Shown here piece by piece: positions 11,541-23,260 of a stretch of 64,000 bases of DNA. Both the position numbers and the translations under genes were made by a program. Position 1 is the first letter of the stretch. Each line of letters opens with the position of its first letter. Source of the stretch: Corythucha ciliata (lineage: Eukaryota; Arthropoda; Insecta; Hemiptera; Tingidae). Under the pieces are notes generated by a model. It saw nothing but the letters and a program-made list of their open reading frames with translations. It was not told where the DNA came from and did not search any database. The stretch lies in NCBI GenBank assembly GCA_038030265.1, contig CM075938.1, forward strand, positions 51,019,189 through 51,083,188. Direction: 5' to 3'.

Positions 11541-12542
11541 TTTTTTTTTTTTTCATTTTTAGATATCTTTATTAATAGGTATCTGTATTATAACAACTGA
11601 GCCTGATCCCATCAAGTTAATTTACTTATATACAATTTACAACATTATTGGAGTTCATGGCCCAGTGGCCTTCCTCCTACGAGCACGCACGCACCTCACT
11701 GTCACTACCGCGACACCACAAGGTCCATGGGTTTTGTCCGCTGTAGCCGCCTGACGACGTCACCGTTGTCCAGGAGGCGAAGTGCTTCCGGGTTCATATT
11801 ATGCTGCCGAAGACGGTGTTGGTGTTTGAGCGCGTGCTGCTCAATTACTTCTTTTACAGTTTCCACCTTGAGGTCTCGGTGAAGGTTATCATTGCGAACA
11901 TACCAGGGGGCATTGACAATGCTCCTCAGTACCTTGTTCTGGAATGTTTTTATGACCTTAATACTGGTCTTTTTTGTACAACCCCAGAGCGGAATTCCAT
12001 AAATCCATACTGGCTTCAGTACTTGTCTTTATATTAGCAATTGGTTATGGATGGAGAGCTCAGAGTGCCTACCAATACCAAGTAACCAAAACAGTCTTCT
12101 AAACTTCAGTTTTAGTTCTTCATTTTTCTTCTTAACGTGCTCTTTCAATTTAAGCTTAGTGTCGAGTGTCATACCCAGGTATTTAGCGGTGTTTACTATG
12201 GGTACCTGTTGTCCTTTGATAATTATTGGTATATTGATTATTTTCTTGTTTGTGAAGTTAGATGTCTGAGGACTTGAGTTCGTTCAGTTTTAGTCGCCAT
12301 TTTTTGGCCCATTGACATACACTATTTACTGTGTGCTGTAGTTGTGATGTTGCTTCTTAAACAGACTCTGCAACCGCCAGTAGGGCTGTGTCGTCTGCAA
12401 ACGTTGCAATTGTTGTGTCCCCACTGCTAGGGACGTCGTTCGTATAGAGGAGATACAGCAGCGGCCCAAGTACACTTCCTTCGGGAACACCAGCATTTAT
12501 CCTCTTTAATGATGAATACGCTCCTTCGTGCTCCACCCTGAA
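11541..12542 (-). pseudogene. LINE-1 ORF2 3' part (RT palm to tail)
   Basis: Read on the minus strand from 12542, this holds the RT motifs VPEGSVLGPLLYLLYTNDVP and FADDTALLAV (catalytic box near 12386-12408). The Jockey C-terminal thumb follows, with phrases equivalent to YGIPLWG and an Asn-Ala-Pro-Trp box. The family normally has Gln in the box where Glu is seen. Several stops and frameshifts are present. A poly(T) tract on plus at 11541 marks the poly(A) tail. It continues at 14564 beyond E2. Confidence 0.8.
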
Positions 12543-14563
12543 CAGAGGCGTAGGTACGGGGGGGATATGGGGGATAGATCCCCCCCAGAGCTACAAGTAT
12601 ACGAACGAAGGAGCACTAGTACCATAACGAAGAGCCCCATAAAATCTCCAAAAATGAGCGTTTCACGTTGAAGTTAGGTTTAGCAGATTTTTCTGGACTT
12701 GAAGCAGCCCAAAAAGGTCCGAGTACGTCCAGCTTTTTCCTAGGTCTTGAGACACAACGCAGTAGTGTACCGAAGTACAGGAGGGGGGGGGTTTCGCCCC
12801 GGACCCTCTATCAGACAAAAATTGGTAATATTTGTGGCTATAGCTGCTAAAAAGCGCTGATTCGTGGTCTTGCAAAGTAACTTCCAGACTAAAATTAAGA
12901 ACAAAATCGCTGATTCGCGGTACATGGAGGCCAATCGACAATAAATAGTGGAAACCAAGGCAAAAGTGTTCTACTTCGGTAAACCCCGCAGTTAAAGTTG
13001 AGAAAACACGCTACAATATTGACAAATAAAAGACGCTTTCAGGTTAAAAATGGACAAAAATCACTAATTCGCGGATAAAATTGAAAAAATCACCAATTAG
13101 CAACCCATTACCACCAACCAATTAGAAAAACGTTAATTTTCAGTTCAAATTGGGAAAAAGTGCTAATTCTCAGATGAAAATGAAAAAAAATTGCCAATTT
13201 GCAGCTTAAATTGAGCCCAACGCCAATTCTTGGCAAAAATTGACAAAACCCGGTAGGTAATGCACGGGTTGGGAACGCTACCACGCTGCTAAAATTTAGA
13301 AAAAGCGAAAATTCGCGGCTAAAATTGTGACACTAATTCTCGGATAAAGTGCCGTGAAATTTATAATTTAAAAATGATGTTTTTTTGACAGAAATGGATG
13401 GAACATGAACATTATGTGGTTAGAAAAAAAAATTACATTTATAATTTAAATTCGCACCTTCTGAAGGCATTTTTTGGGGTAAAATTCAGAAAAATGGCAA
13501 ATTCATGAATGGCTATAGTATAATGTTATGTAGTATGTATACGCTAATTCACGGCTAGAACTGAAAAGAAGGAATAATCTATATCAATGAAAGTTATAAA
13601 AAATTGCTAATCCGGTGGTAAAACGTGAAAACCCGCTAATTTGCGGGTAATATTTAGAAAATAAAATAATCAGCCTGGTCAAAATTAAGAAAAATGTTAA
13701 TTTTAAGCCTAAAAATTGAAAAAATTGATAATTTGAGGATAAAAATGGAAAAAATCGCCAATTTACAGCTAAAATTGCGCCAAACGCCAATTTGTGAGTG
13801 AAATTGAGAAAATTCGCTAATTCACAGGGGTTGAAACGCTACGACGCGTCGCCGCTACAATTTTAAAAAAGCGCTCATTCGTGGTTGAAATTGAGAAAAA
13901 TTCCGTCAATTTGCGGATTCTGAAGGCAACTTTTCAGGCTGGAATTGAAAAAAAAACGGCAATTCACGGCAATAGCCGAAGAAACCGCTAATTCGCGAGT
14001 GAACTGAGACTGCGACTGTGAACTTGCGTATGGTGAACCAGAAAACTCCTAATTAGTGAAAATTGCCCCTATTTTGCAGCTAATATTGTGGAAAACACTT
14101 AAGAAAAACGTTAATTTCCAGCTAAAACTGAGAAAAGTGCTAATCCCCTGGTAAAAAAATTTTAAAAAATCTGTAATATGCTGCTAAAATTGAGAAAAAC
14201 GCTAAAACTCGCGGATAGTTAAGAAACATCGGAACATCGCTCACGGGATAAAATGATACTTTGCTGCTAAAGTTGAGATAATGCGCAAATTCGTGGCTAT
14301 GGGTGGGGGTGGGGCAAAACCGCCGGCTGAAACTGATAAGAACGATACACTCGGCCAAAAAAGCGCTAATTTGCGGGTGGAGTCCAACAATCACCCCTAA
14401 CTGAGAGATTGAGGCTATGATGAGGCCAGCAAGATGTCCATATTCAAGAGTGTGCTGGATGGGTGGAATAAAGACTGAAATGTGAAATTACCCCCCCCCT
14501 CACCATTAGAAGATTTCAATCTGATCCCCCCCCCCCCAGGACAAATTCCTACCTACGCCACTG
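12543..14563 (+). mobile_element. E2: complete hAT-type non-autonomous element
   Basis: Termini CAGAGGCGTAGGTA and the inverted TACCTACGCCACTG bound 2,021 bp. They are flanked by a perfect 8-bp duplication ACCCTGAA (12535-12542 and 14564-14571), which is the hAT target-site length. It sits inside the LINE-1 RT, whose frame continues on both sides. A G/C clamp palindrome lies at 12569-12586. The interior carries T1 phrases (about 13000-14300) and G/C runs near the right end. It has no transposase. It is a sibling of E1. Confidence 0.88.
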
Positions 14564-15225
14564 ACCCTGAAGTGTCTTTCTGAGAGGGGTACGATTTGAG
14601 AATGTGGAAGTATTGGTCCGGCAAGTTTCTTCTAAGTTTGTACTGCAGACCCTGATGCCAGACTTTATCAAATGCTTGGGAAACATCAAGGAACACGCTC
14701 GCGCAGACTTGCTTCCTCTCTAAAGATTTCTCAATCACTCGAGTAATGCGATGCACTTGATCAATAATGGAGTGCTTTTCCCTGAACCCGAACTGGTGAT
14801 TGGGGATAAGCTTCTTGTCTTTGACTGTGGTTTTTAATCACTTCACGAGTAACCTCTCGAAGAGTTTGACGATCACTGGTAACAATGATTTAGGACGGTA
14901 CGACGTTTTCTCGCGTGATTCCTTACCAGGTTTCAGGATCATGATCACTTCTGCCACTTTCCAGCAACGAGGTACGTATTTGAGTCTCAGCGATGCGTTT
15001 ATGAGGTAGATTAACATACGCATTCCTACTTCCGGGAGTAGTTTGACGACATTCCCAGTTATGAGGTCATACCCAGGAGCTTTATTTGTTTTGAGATTGT
15101 TTATTGCATATTTAAGATCATTAAACGTTACCGGTCTTATATATTGCGAAGACGCTGATGGAGGCAGCGTCGGCAGGTCTTCCTCATTTCTTTCCCTAGT
15201 CCGAGCCCGATCTATTCATGGTAAT
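14564..15225 (-). pseudogene. LINE-1 ORF2 RT N-terminal part
   Basis: The minus-strand reading contains the Jockey RT start (LKTNKAPG-like region, then CWKVAEVIMILKPGKESREK, YRPKSLLPVIVKLFERLL). After a small break it continues VCASVFLDVSQAFDKVWHQG, including the first catalytic Asp box. It is broken by stops. It joins the downstream RT across E2 and is cut at about 15225 by an I-like LINE end. Confidence 0.85.
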
Positions 15226-16398
15226 CATGAGGGATCCTGAGACTGCTGCGGGCGGAGTACGTGAAGCGGGGTGTCCAGGTTGGGCACTTGCGTGTTCTGG
15301 AGGAAGTTGCATGTAGTGAGGCGGCTGAAGTCGTTACGGATCTCATGCATGTGAGGATGGATTTTGAGAAACCCTATAAGGTCGACATAGGCAACCGCGA
15401 CCTTTGGGATAAGGGTTTGCCCAGGTTTAAGCCCTACACGCAAGTATGGTATACTGATGGATCTGTGAAGGATGGGGGTGCTGGCATTGGGGTCTTTGGC
15501 CCCAGGCTTCAGCATTGGGAGTCCCTTGGGACGACCGCGACCATCTTTCAGGCGGAGATCTATGCTATAGAAGCCTGTGCGCGGAAGATTAGTGAGAGGG
15601 GTCTCCGGAAAGCGAAGATCTTTATCCTGTCTGACAGCCAGGCGGCTCTTAAAGCCCTAGGCTCAAGTGTCGTGAATTCGAAGCTAGTTTGGGGATGTCT
15701 TGAAGCCCTCAGGCCTATGGCAACGGCAAACAGCCTTACTTCGATGTGGGTGCCGGGTCACAAGGGGTTTGAGGGGAATGAAATGGCTGATCAACTCGCG
15801 AAGAGAGGATCAGAGATGCCTTACGTGGGCCCGGAGCCAAGTCTCGGGGTCACGAAGTCCTTCACGAAGAGGCAGGTGCAGGCGTGGTTGGACGAGAGGC
15901 ATCGTGAACACTGGGTTAGACAACCAGGTCTCAGGCAGGCCAAGCTCTTTGTCACTCCAAAGGGACGATCGGAGAAGGGCCTGATCTCTCTGAGCCGAGG
16001 AGACCTTAGGATCTTGGTGGGACTGCTAACGGGACATTGTGCCCTTCGATAGACACTCAGACTAATTGAGAAGTCTGACACGGACATTTGCAGATTTTGC
16101 GACTTGGCCGTGGAAACAGCAGAGCACGTACTGTGTGAGTGCCAGGCTCTGGGGCGGTTACGCTTTCAACATCTTGGAAATGATGTGCTTCAACCGGAGG
16201 ACATCTCCAGGATGGCTACGGGAAATATCCTCAACTTCGTTAAGGAGTGGTGGTGGAGGACGCTTGAAAACTAGCGTCTTTCTTGGCAGGGCAACCTGAG
16301 GGGACACCAAAATAGATCTTATAGGTCGAGTTTGGTAGGAGATAGTTTCTCCTGGGCTTCCCTCCCCGTTTAAAAAAAAAATGGGCCGTGTCCTAGGA
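15226..16398 (+). pseudogene. I-like LINE 3' end with RNase H
   Basis: A long open frame (15261-16052) encodes an RNase H domain of the non-LTR type. Its acidic residues lie in WYTDGSV, AEIYAIEAC, LSDSQAAL and GNEMADQLA, and VPGHKGF precedes the last. After a TAG at 16050-16052 the same protein continues with the terminal Cys-His motif CRFCDLAVETAEHVLCEC, typical of I/Nimb/LOA-group LINEs. A short poly(A) near 16371-16381 and about 15 more bases mark the 3' end; the exact right limit is uncertain. The reverse transcriptase is absent (5' truncation). Confidence 0.8.
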
Positions 16399-18123
16399 AA
16401 AACCCCCCATCAGGCTCATACGCTGAGGCAACAAAGGCGAAATTCAACAATTCTGACGACAGTCCTTCCTTCAACGCCAGCAATCAAACAACTGAAAATA
16501 TATTCTCTACTATCCTAAATTCAGTGATGGAATCCACACAACCTTATGTCCCTCAAATCATCTCCTATATGCTCAAATTCTTATCAAACTATGAACGTTA
16601 AACAACAAGCTTTCACAACTCATCAACTCGCTTCTGCGAACAAATCAACCGCTATAGCCCTACACCACATCAAAATTCTCAACTGGAACGCAAACGGCAT
16701 CATAGGAAAACTCGAAGAGCTACAAATTAAATTTTCCTTGAAAAACATTCGATATCCATAGCATGCATTACTGAAACGCATCTCAAAGAAACGGATACCT
16801 TGAAAGTGATAGGCTATAAAACTTATCGATACGATCGACTGGAAGGCAGGTCATGGGGCGGCGTTGCTATACTCGTAAAAAGGAATGTCCCACATACTTC
16901 AATCTCCCGTCCACCCATCGATAATTTGGAGGCCGTAGGCATAGAACTCCACTCTATTCCCAAAATACACATCACAACCGTGTATAGACCACCAAATAAG
17001 CGACTATCCGAGAACTCCTTCCTGAGGCTACTAGACTTCAACCGCCAAATATTGTTCGGCGATCTCAACGCAAAAAACGTAGCATGGGGGTGCAGACAAA
17101 CAAATATGGCTGGTAATTTGCTTTTAAATGTATCATCTCTACAAAACTGCAATGTAATCCCACCAGACGAACCCACCTTCTTCCGGCCTAACGTACAACC
17201 AGACATCGCCATTTCTATAGGACTTTCACTGCCTGTCTCTTCAGAAACTGTTACTGAACTAAGCTCTGACCACTCCCCAACAGTAACTTCGTTTCATTCT
17301 TCAATAAGCCATCAAAATCGACTTAAACTCATCACGGGCCCCATCGATTGGTCCAATTACAAAGCCTATGTTAATCTTCACACCAACATAAATCACAGAC
17401 TACGAAATACTGAAGAAGTCGACAAAGCCATCGGGGAATTTACCTCTACCATCGAGAAAGCTGTGAAAGCCTCTACTATTCCTACAACCCCGAGAAAATC
17501 GTTCAAGTTCGTTGAATCGATCCCAACTTTCATACTGGCAAAAATAAAACGAAAAAATTATTTGAAAAGGCAGTGGCAACAATTCAGGCTGTCTCACCTA
17601 AAAACTGAAGTCAACCGTCTACAGAAGGAAATCCAATCGGAATTAGAACAACACCGCTACGATAGATACACCAAGTATCTGGAAAACATACACCCATCGG
17701 ACAATTCCCTATGGAAAGTCACGAGACATCTCGTCAGGAAAACGAACGATATGCCGCAAATTCGACACAACGACAGGATTATCACGAGCGACGAAGAAAA
17801 GTGTGCCGCATTCGCTGAGTACCTCGAAAAAGTGTTCTCAGAAACATCCTCTTCTACCAGTTCTGACCCAGAAGGCGACAGCGTGATTAGTGATTTCGTT
17901 AACCACCCTCAGCAGTCTGTCGAACTAACACTCGAGTTCATAAAGCCCGACGAGATATTCGAACTGATCAAAAACATTAAAGTGAAAAAGAATCGTAATC
18001 TGCCAAATAAAGGAGTAATGATCATACTAAACATCTTCAACAAGTGTCTAAAACTGAGTTATTTCCCGACATCGTGGAAAACCACCGAAATCATCGTATT
18101 TCCGAAGCCTGGGAAGAGCAAAG
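16399..18123 (+). pseudogene. LINE-2: Jockey-like ORF1 tail and endonuclease
   Basis: The piece starts in the ORF1 C-terminus (SYAEATKAKF to NYER, stop near 16594). ORF2 then opens with ILNWNANGI, the endonuclease Asn box, followed by a frameshift near 16760. Next come CITETHL (Glu), VYRPPN, ILFGDLNAKN (Asp/Asn) and SSDHSPT (Ser-Asp-His). All the main residues of a LINE endonuclease are visible. The linker follows, then the RT start ending in FPKPGKSK at 18123, where a CACTA-like transposon interrupts it. Confidence 0.88.
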
Positions 18124-19852
18124 CACTGGGAAAAAGAGTCGGTTCCGGAACTCGGTTGAAACAGTATTCTCGGTTGAAACAGTAGTTTCAACCGTTAAAC
18201 TTAACCGTGAAAAATAAACGTCATTCTGTTAAAGACGGCTCCAACAGTTCTTTGTTCGGTTAAGAGTGCAAACAACCGTCAAAAAGACTCTTTTACCGTG
18301 TATTTAACAGACTTTTCTACACTTTCACGTGCTTAACCGTACAAACAAAGTCGGTTGAGCTGAAAACTTGTCGCCCAGCCGGTGTGAATAACGGTAAAAC
18401 CGAGGTGAATGACCGTGTAACCGAGTTTAATAACGGTAAAACCGAGTTGAATGACGGTAAAACAGAATTCAATGACGGTGAAATCGAGCTGAATGACGGT
18501 AAAACCGAGTTGGACGACCGTATTACCGACCTGAATGAAGGTAAAACAGAGTTGGAAGACGGTAAAACCGAGTTGAATGACGGTAAAACCGAGTTGAATG
18601 ACGGTGAAATCAAGTTGGAATGATGGAGAAACCGAGTTGAATGACGGTGAAACCGAGTTGAGCGACCATGTTACCGAGTTGAATGACGGTAAAGCCGAGT
18701 TGAGCGGTCGTGTTACCGAGATGAATGACGGTAAAACCGAGCGAAGTGACGGTAAAGCAGAATTCAATGACGGTGAATTGAAATGACGGTGGTGAATTGT
18801 CTACTTATTGTTTTGTACTATATGTTTGAATATATTTCGTGTTTCTTCTTTCACGACTTCTTCGCATGTGAACTAAAATTTACGTTCATCCCATTTCCAA
18901 TTTTAATCTTTTTTGACCAATAACAGAATTTCAGAACACTCACTTTCACGGTAACTCAAATTTTTTTTTTTAGGGTCTCAAACAAGAAAGGCTGAACCGA
19001 GCGTCGAAATTTCCGTCTAGAAATTTAATCTGCGGTTTACCTCTGACGCTCGGCTCAACCATTTTTTGCGGCAAATTTGGCCGAAAAGAATCAGTAAGGC
19101 TAACCGTGAAAAGTGGAAGCACGTACCGAGAAAGTCGGTGACAAATTACCGTTTGTACCACAGTAGAAACGGTATATTCTACCGTATGCCGACGGTAGTA
19201 TATACCGTTATTTCACGGTTGACACCAGACTCAAGACGGTGTTTCTTAACCGAGTAGAGATACCTGTTTTACCGTTGAGTAACCGTTGATGCAACCGTCA
19301 TGACAGTAGAATGTTACCGTTTTTTTTCTGCTGATGCTACCGTATAATATCCAAAATTCGGTTCGCCACTACCGTAAACACACTGTTGGACTAACCGCGT
19401 GACACGGCTGTGATTACCGAGTATACGGTCAGCTTTCACCGATGTTAGACAGTTGCTGTAACAGACAAGGAAGTTGTGGGTCGGAAGAATCTACCGTAAA
19501 GTAACGGTTAGAGTTAACCGTCTAGTGACGGTTCATTCAACAGATATGTCTCAACTGACTGGGATCATGTGTTTAACCGTGTTTGTGGCTTGACCGTCAG
19601 ACTCGGTTGCAAACATTTTACCGACAATATGCGCTAACCGAGTGCATTTAACCGTATCAAGCTTGTCGATAGACTTTACCAACTCATGACGGTTGCAAAC
19701 ATTTTACCGACAACATGCGTTAACCGAGTCAAGACGTGCATTCAACTGTATCAAGCTTGTCGGTTGACATTACAGACTCGTGACGGTTGCAAATATTTTA
19801 CCGAGATTTCTCGGTTAAAATTAACCGAGAAAGTGCCTCTTTTTTCCCAGTG
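18124..19852 (+). mobile_element. CACTA-like DNA transposon inside LINE-2
   Basis: The 1,729-bp insert begins CACTGGGAAAAAGAG and ends in the inverted CTCTTTTTTCCCAGTG. A 2-bp AG duplication flanks it (18122-18123 and 19853-19854). Removing one copy makes the LINE-2 frame continuous. CACTG-type termini with a 2-3 bp duplication fit the CMC/EnSpm superfamily. The interior is saturated with AACCG/CGGTT words in both orientations, resembling transposase-binding subterminal repeats known from En/Spm. There is also a minisatellite at about 18380-18790. No transposase was found, so it is non-autonomous. Confidence 0.75.
18380..18790 (+). repeat. 21-bp coding-phase minisatellite
   Basis: Tandem 21-bp units read ACCGAGTTGAATGACGGTAA plus A, with point changes. 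Because 21 is divisible by three, three of the six frames stay open for long runs. The plus frame at 18384-18623 gives heptads of the type TELNDGK; two minus frames give Ser-Val-Leu-Pro-rich strings. These are most likely by-products of the repeat and not genes. Confidence 0.8.
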
Positions 19853-21259
19853 AGAGCTAGTTCAAAACTACTCTGTGAGTCTTAGCGAAACTATTCGAAA
19901 AATGCATACAACGTAGACTAGCGAAGCACACGGAAGGTCTTATCCCTCAGCAGCAATTTGGATTCCCCCCGAGGCACTCAGCTACTCACCAAGCCTACCG
20001 GCTCACAGAAGATATATTAAAAGGATTTGAGAACAAGGAGCATACGGTCGGTATTTTCTTAGATCTCGAAAAAGCGTTCGACAAGGTTTGGCATGTCGGA
20101 ATCAAGTATAAATTGAAAAAAGCGGGACTGTCAAAATATCTCTATGAAATTATATCTTCATTCCTAACCGAAAGATGCTTCTACGTAAGAATCAACAACA
20201 TTACATCGAGGCAGCTACCGATACTCGCCGGAACTCCCCAGGGATCGGTTCTTTCGCCAATGTTATTTAACTTGTACATAAGTGTCTTCCGAAGTACACA
20301 AAATTTCGAGCACGCTATCTTCGCAGATGACACTGTCTTATACTCCTCGAACAAAGACATCGATGAAGCACGAAACTCAGTCCAAGGAGCACTTGAGAAG
20401 GTCGCACTATACATGAATAAGTGGAAGATAATACTAAATTCAGCTAGATGCCAGGCCAAGGTATTTACTCTCCGCTTCCCAAAGGAACCTACCGAACTAA
20501 GCATAGGGAAGAGCATCGTAAATTGGAATGACAAAAAGCAATCTGTGCGCTACCTCGGGATTCATTTAGACAGAAGGCTAACCTGGGAGAAACACATAAC
20601 CAACAAAATCAGAGATGGATATTTGAGACTGCGGCTACTCTACCCCATCCTAAACAGAAAAAACAATCTAAAACCACGGTTCTGTACGATGGTATACACG
20701 TTGCTAATCCGCCCTCTAATATTGTACGGCAGTGAGATATTACGGGGAGCAGCAGCCGCATCCAAAATACAAAAATTGCAAACCATCCAGAACAAAGTCC
20801 TTCGAATGGCAGTAAATGCGCCATGGTTCATCCGCAACACCCAACTACACAAGGGAATGGCCTTGCCTACAATAAAAGAATACATCGAAACAAAGTTCTC
20901 CAGGTTTCATCGCAACCTAGCTGAGGTGTCACGAGCAGTCCGCACTATTCATTAGGACAACAGATCTCGCAGAGGCTTAAACCCCGTCTTCTCCAAGACA
21001 CCGTCCGCCTGTGATTATTCCCGTCCACAATCACCTAATAACAAATGTCAGATTGGACTGCAATACTTGATACGCACTACGCAATGCTGTGACAGCAACA
21101 AAAAATATTCTGTGATACCAACAAATGCCTACTGTGATACCTAGCCCCATAAGACAGTCAACATCAAAGTTAAACCCAACTGTGATATAATTAATTAACC
21201 TAGATAAAATACTTGTAAAACCATTTCTTGGTTGGTCTTGTTCAAAAAAAAAAAAAAAA
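19853..21259 (+). pseudogene. LINE-2: Jockey-like reverse transcriptase and tail
   Basis: RT motifs appear in order: QQQFGFPPRHSATHQ, GIFLDLEKAFDKVWH (first Asp), GTPQGSVLSPMLFNLYIS, HAIFADDTVLY (20320-20331) and VRYLGIHLDRRLTWEKHI. The Jockey thumb follows with ILYGSEILRG and VNAPWFIRN. The long open part is 20113-20955. The TAG at 20955 may be premature, since the frame appears to continue about 50 codons. A 3' UTR leads to a 16-base poly(A) tail at 21244-21259. This is one of the better preserved RTs in the window, yet the ORF1 truncation, a frameshift and the CACTA-like insertion disable it. Confidence 0.9.
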
Positions 21260-21997
21260 TTGTTGCTCCTCCTTGCGGTCTACCTGTTGGGTGGTCCGCA
21301 CGATAGCACGAGTAGTCTTTGATTTTCATGTGAGATGACCTCGTGAAATGAGTTTCCGAGATCAAACAGGTGTCAACTTTTTCTTGATGGATAAATAACT
21401 CAAGTTCTGAAGCATGTTGCCCCAGTCCATTTGCGTTCCATGCTGCTATTGTCACAGTATTTTGACGTTTCATAATTTTTGTCTAACTTTTAGGCTCTTT
21501 TCGAGGGTGCTAACCTTCTCAGCCAACAGATTATTGGTTCTTTTTTGCTCGTTCACAATTTCCAATAGTAGAGTGAGCATTTTATCAACTGAGGATGGAG
21601 CCGGATGGCCGCTAACTACCCCAGCGCAGGACGTTTGTTTTTTAGTCGGAACAATTGTTTCCCTAGCATCTGGTTGGACTTTCTGAATGATCTTTGCTGC
21701 TTGCCTTTTACCCAGCCCCTCCGGTCTTGGAGTTATATTGGCTTTTTCTTTCATACGCTGCAACTCTTTGGCTACCTCACATCCACGATAGCTCGCTGGG
21801 TGGGCGTCTCCACAGTTGACGCATTTTGCTGGGCCCTTCGTGAGGGGGCATTTTTGGGCGTCATGCTTCCCAGCACACTTAACACACCTCGCTTCTCGCT
21901 GGCAGTAGGTTCGTGTATGGTTGAACCTTTTTGTTTTACTTTTGTTTTGAGAGCTCCGAACGATGTTGACTGTTCGAACGTTCACGACAAACTAATT
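21260..21997 (-). pseudogene. LINE-1: ORF1 zinc knuckles and endonuclease start
   Basis: The minus frame 21985-21470 carries gag-like zinc knuckles (RCVKCAGKHDAQKC, KCVNCGDAHPASYRGC), the usual end of Jockey ORF1, and a C-terminal coiled-coil-like stretch. It overlaps ORF2, which starts near 21473 with TIAAWNANGLGQHASELE (Asn box) and TCLISETHFT (Glu). ORF2 breaks off at GGATI, exactly where the LINE-2 poly(A) begins. The N-terminus of ORF1 is missing, so LINE-1 is 5' truncated. Confidence 0.85.
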
Positions 21998-22400
21998 AAT
22001 CGCTAATTAACGTTTTTTTTTCATAATATCTGGCACGCATTAGCGCTTTTTCGCAACTTCAGCCGTGCATAAGCGATTATCATAATTTTAGCCGCTCATT
22101 AACTATTTTTCTAATACTTTTAACCATGAGTTAGCGCTTTTTATCTATTTTAGCCGCGAATTGGCGCTCTTTCTCCATTTCAACTGTGAATGATTGTTTT
22201 TTATTAATTTTATTAGTTTTTTCCTCAATTTTAGTCACGAATGAACGTTTTTTGTTGATTTTTTTTTTTTTTTTTTTCAGTTTTAGCGGCGAATTAGCGA
22301 TTTTTCTCAATATTTTAGCTGTAATTTAGCAACTTGTCTCATTTGTATCGGTGAATTAGCACTTTTTCCAACCTTTAGCAGCGAATTATGTAGCCTGAAA
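21998..22400. repeat. T1 phrase array right of LINE-1
   Basis: T1 units in the same orientation as 11210-11540, for example TTTAGCCGCGAATTGGCGC and a T run near 22260-22277. It is the continuation of the array into which LINE-1 appears to have inserted. Confidence 0.65.
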
Positions 22401-23260
22401 CGTTGACGTTTGATACAACCCGCACATCTGATTTGGTTGTGCGGGAAATTGCCTATTACAGTCAGACCCACCCACCTCTTGTGATGTTCGCCCTTTAAAC
22501 TATCAATTTCGCCCTTTGAACTGTCAATTATGTCTAACAGAACTATCGATTTCGCCCAGGAATTGACGTAATTGTAAATTGAAAACTGTTCATTTTCCTC
22601 ATACATAACTAAAGATCCCAAACCTTGATTTCCAGGTTTAGTATCAGACAATTCGGGCACATTAAACTCTTCACAGGAAACAGTCGAGTACTGGAAACTG
22701 TCGATTTCGTCCTTGAAACTGTCAAATTCGACCTAGAATTGTCAAATTCGTCCTGGAATTGTCAAATTTGTCTTGGAATTGTCAAATTCGCCCTGGAATT
22801 GCCGAATTCCTCATTCAAGTCCGTCAATTACATCGTAAAAATTGTCAACTTAGTCCTTGGAACTGTCAATTTCGTCCTATGAATGTCAATTTCGTCGTCC
22901 AAAACTGTCATTGTCTTCTTTTGAACTGCCAAATTCACCCAATTCATCCTTAAAACTGTCAATTTCGCCCGGGAAACGTCAATTTCGTCATTTAAAACTG
23001 TAAATGTTGTCGTTCAAAACTGTCAATTTCGTCCTGAAAACTATCAATGACATTTTTCTCGGAAACAACCTATTTCGTTCGAGAAACAGTCAATTTCGTC
23101 TTCATAACTGTCAATTTCGTCCTGGAAACTGTAAATTTCGTCCTGAACTGTCAATTTCGTTCGAGAAACTGTAAATTTGTTGGATTTTATTGCTTCACAG
23201 TAGCAAATGTTACGCTTAAGAGACTCCTCCAACTTCTATAAAAATTGAGATTGCTATCGT
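22400..23260 (+). repeat. T2 phrase array
   Basis: Units of about 21 bases read GGAAACTGTCAATTTCGTCC with substitutions and small indels. They are densest at 22680-23190. Open frames here (22625-22882 and others) are translations of the repeat. The reverse-complement form occupies 56700-57262 and 61198-61260. Confidence 0.75.

Larger units (their letters stand above)
11541..21997 (-). mobile_element. LINE-1: Jockey-like LINE with nested insertions
   Basis: Two minus-strand parts in correct order suggest one element. The ORF1 C-terminus and endonuclease start lie at 21997-21260, and the reverse transcriptase to 3' end at 15225-11541. The 3' end is a poly(A) tail (T run on plus, from 11541). 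The word AATCGCTAATT occurs on both sides (11530-11540 and 21998-22008), a plausible 11-bp target-site duplication. That word also fits the T1 repeat, which weakens the point. Inside lie E2 (12543-14563) and a block of two plus-strand LINEs (15226-21259). The endonuclease remainder and the linker are missing, so sequence was lost when the block arrived. Confidence 0.6.

Noticed and set aside
15225..15515. Minus-strand 96-codon frame opposite the RNase H
   Set aside because: It is the antisense shadow of a clear RNase H coding frame.
18384..18786. Acidic heptad-repeat protein on plus, and Ser/Leu-Pro repeat proteins on minus
   Set aside because: All frames come from one 21-bp minisatellite in a CACTA-like element; no start context, promoter or domain.
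22625..23241. Several 60-85 codon frames as membrane or repeat proteins
   Set aside because: Direct translations of T2 phrases (Asn-Phe-Val-Leu repeats).
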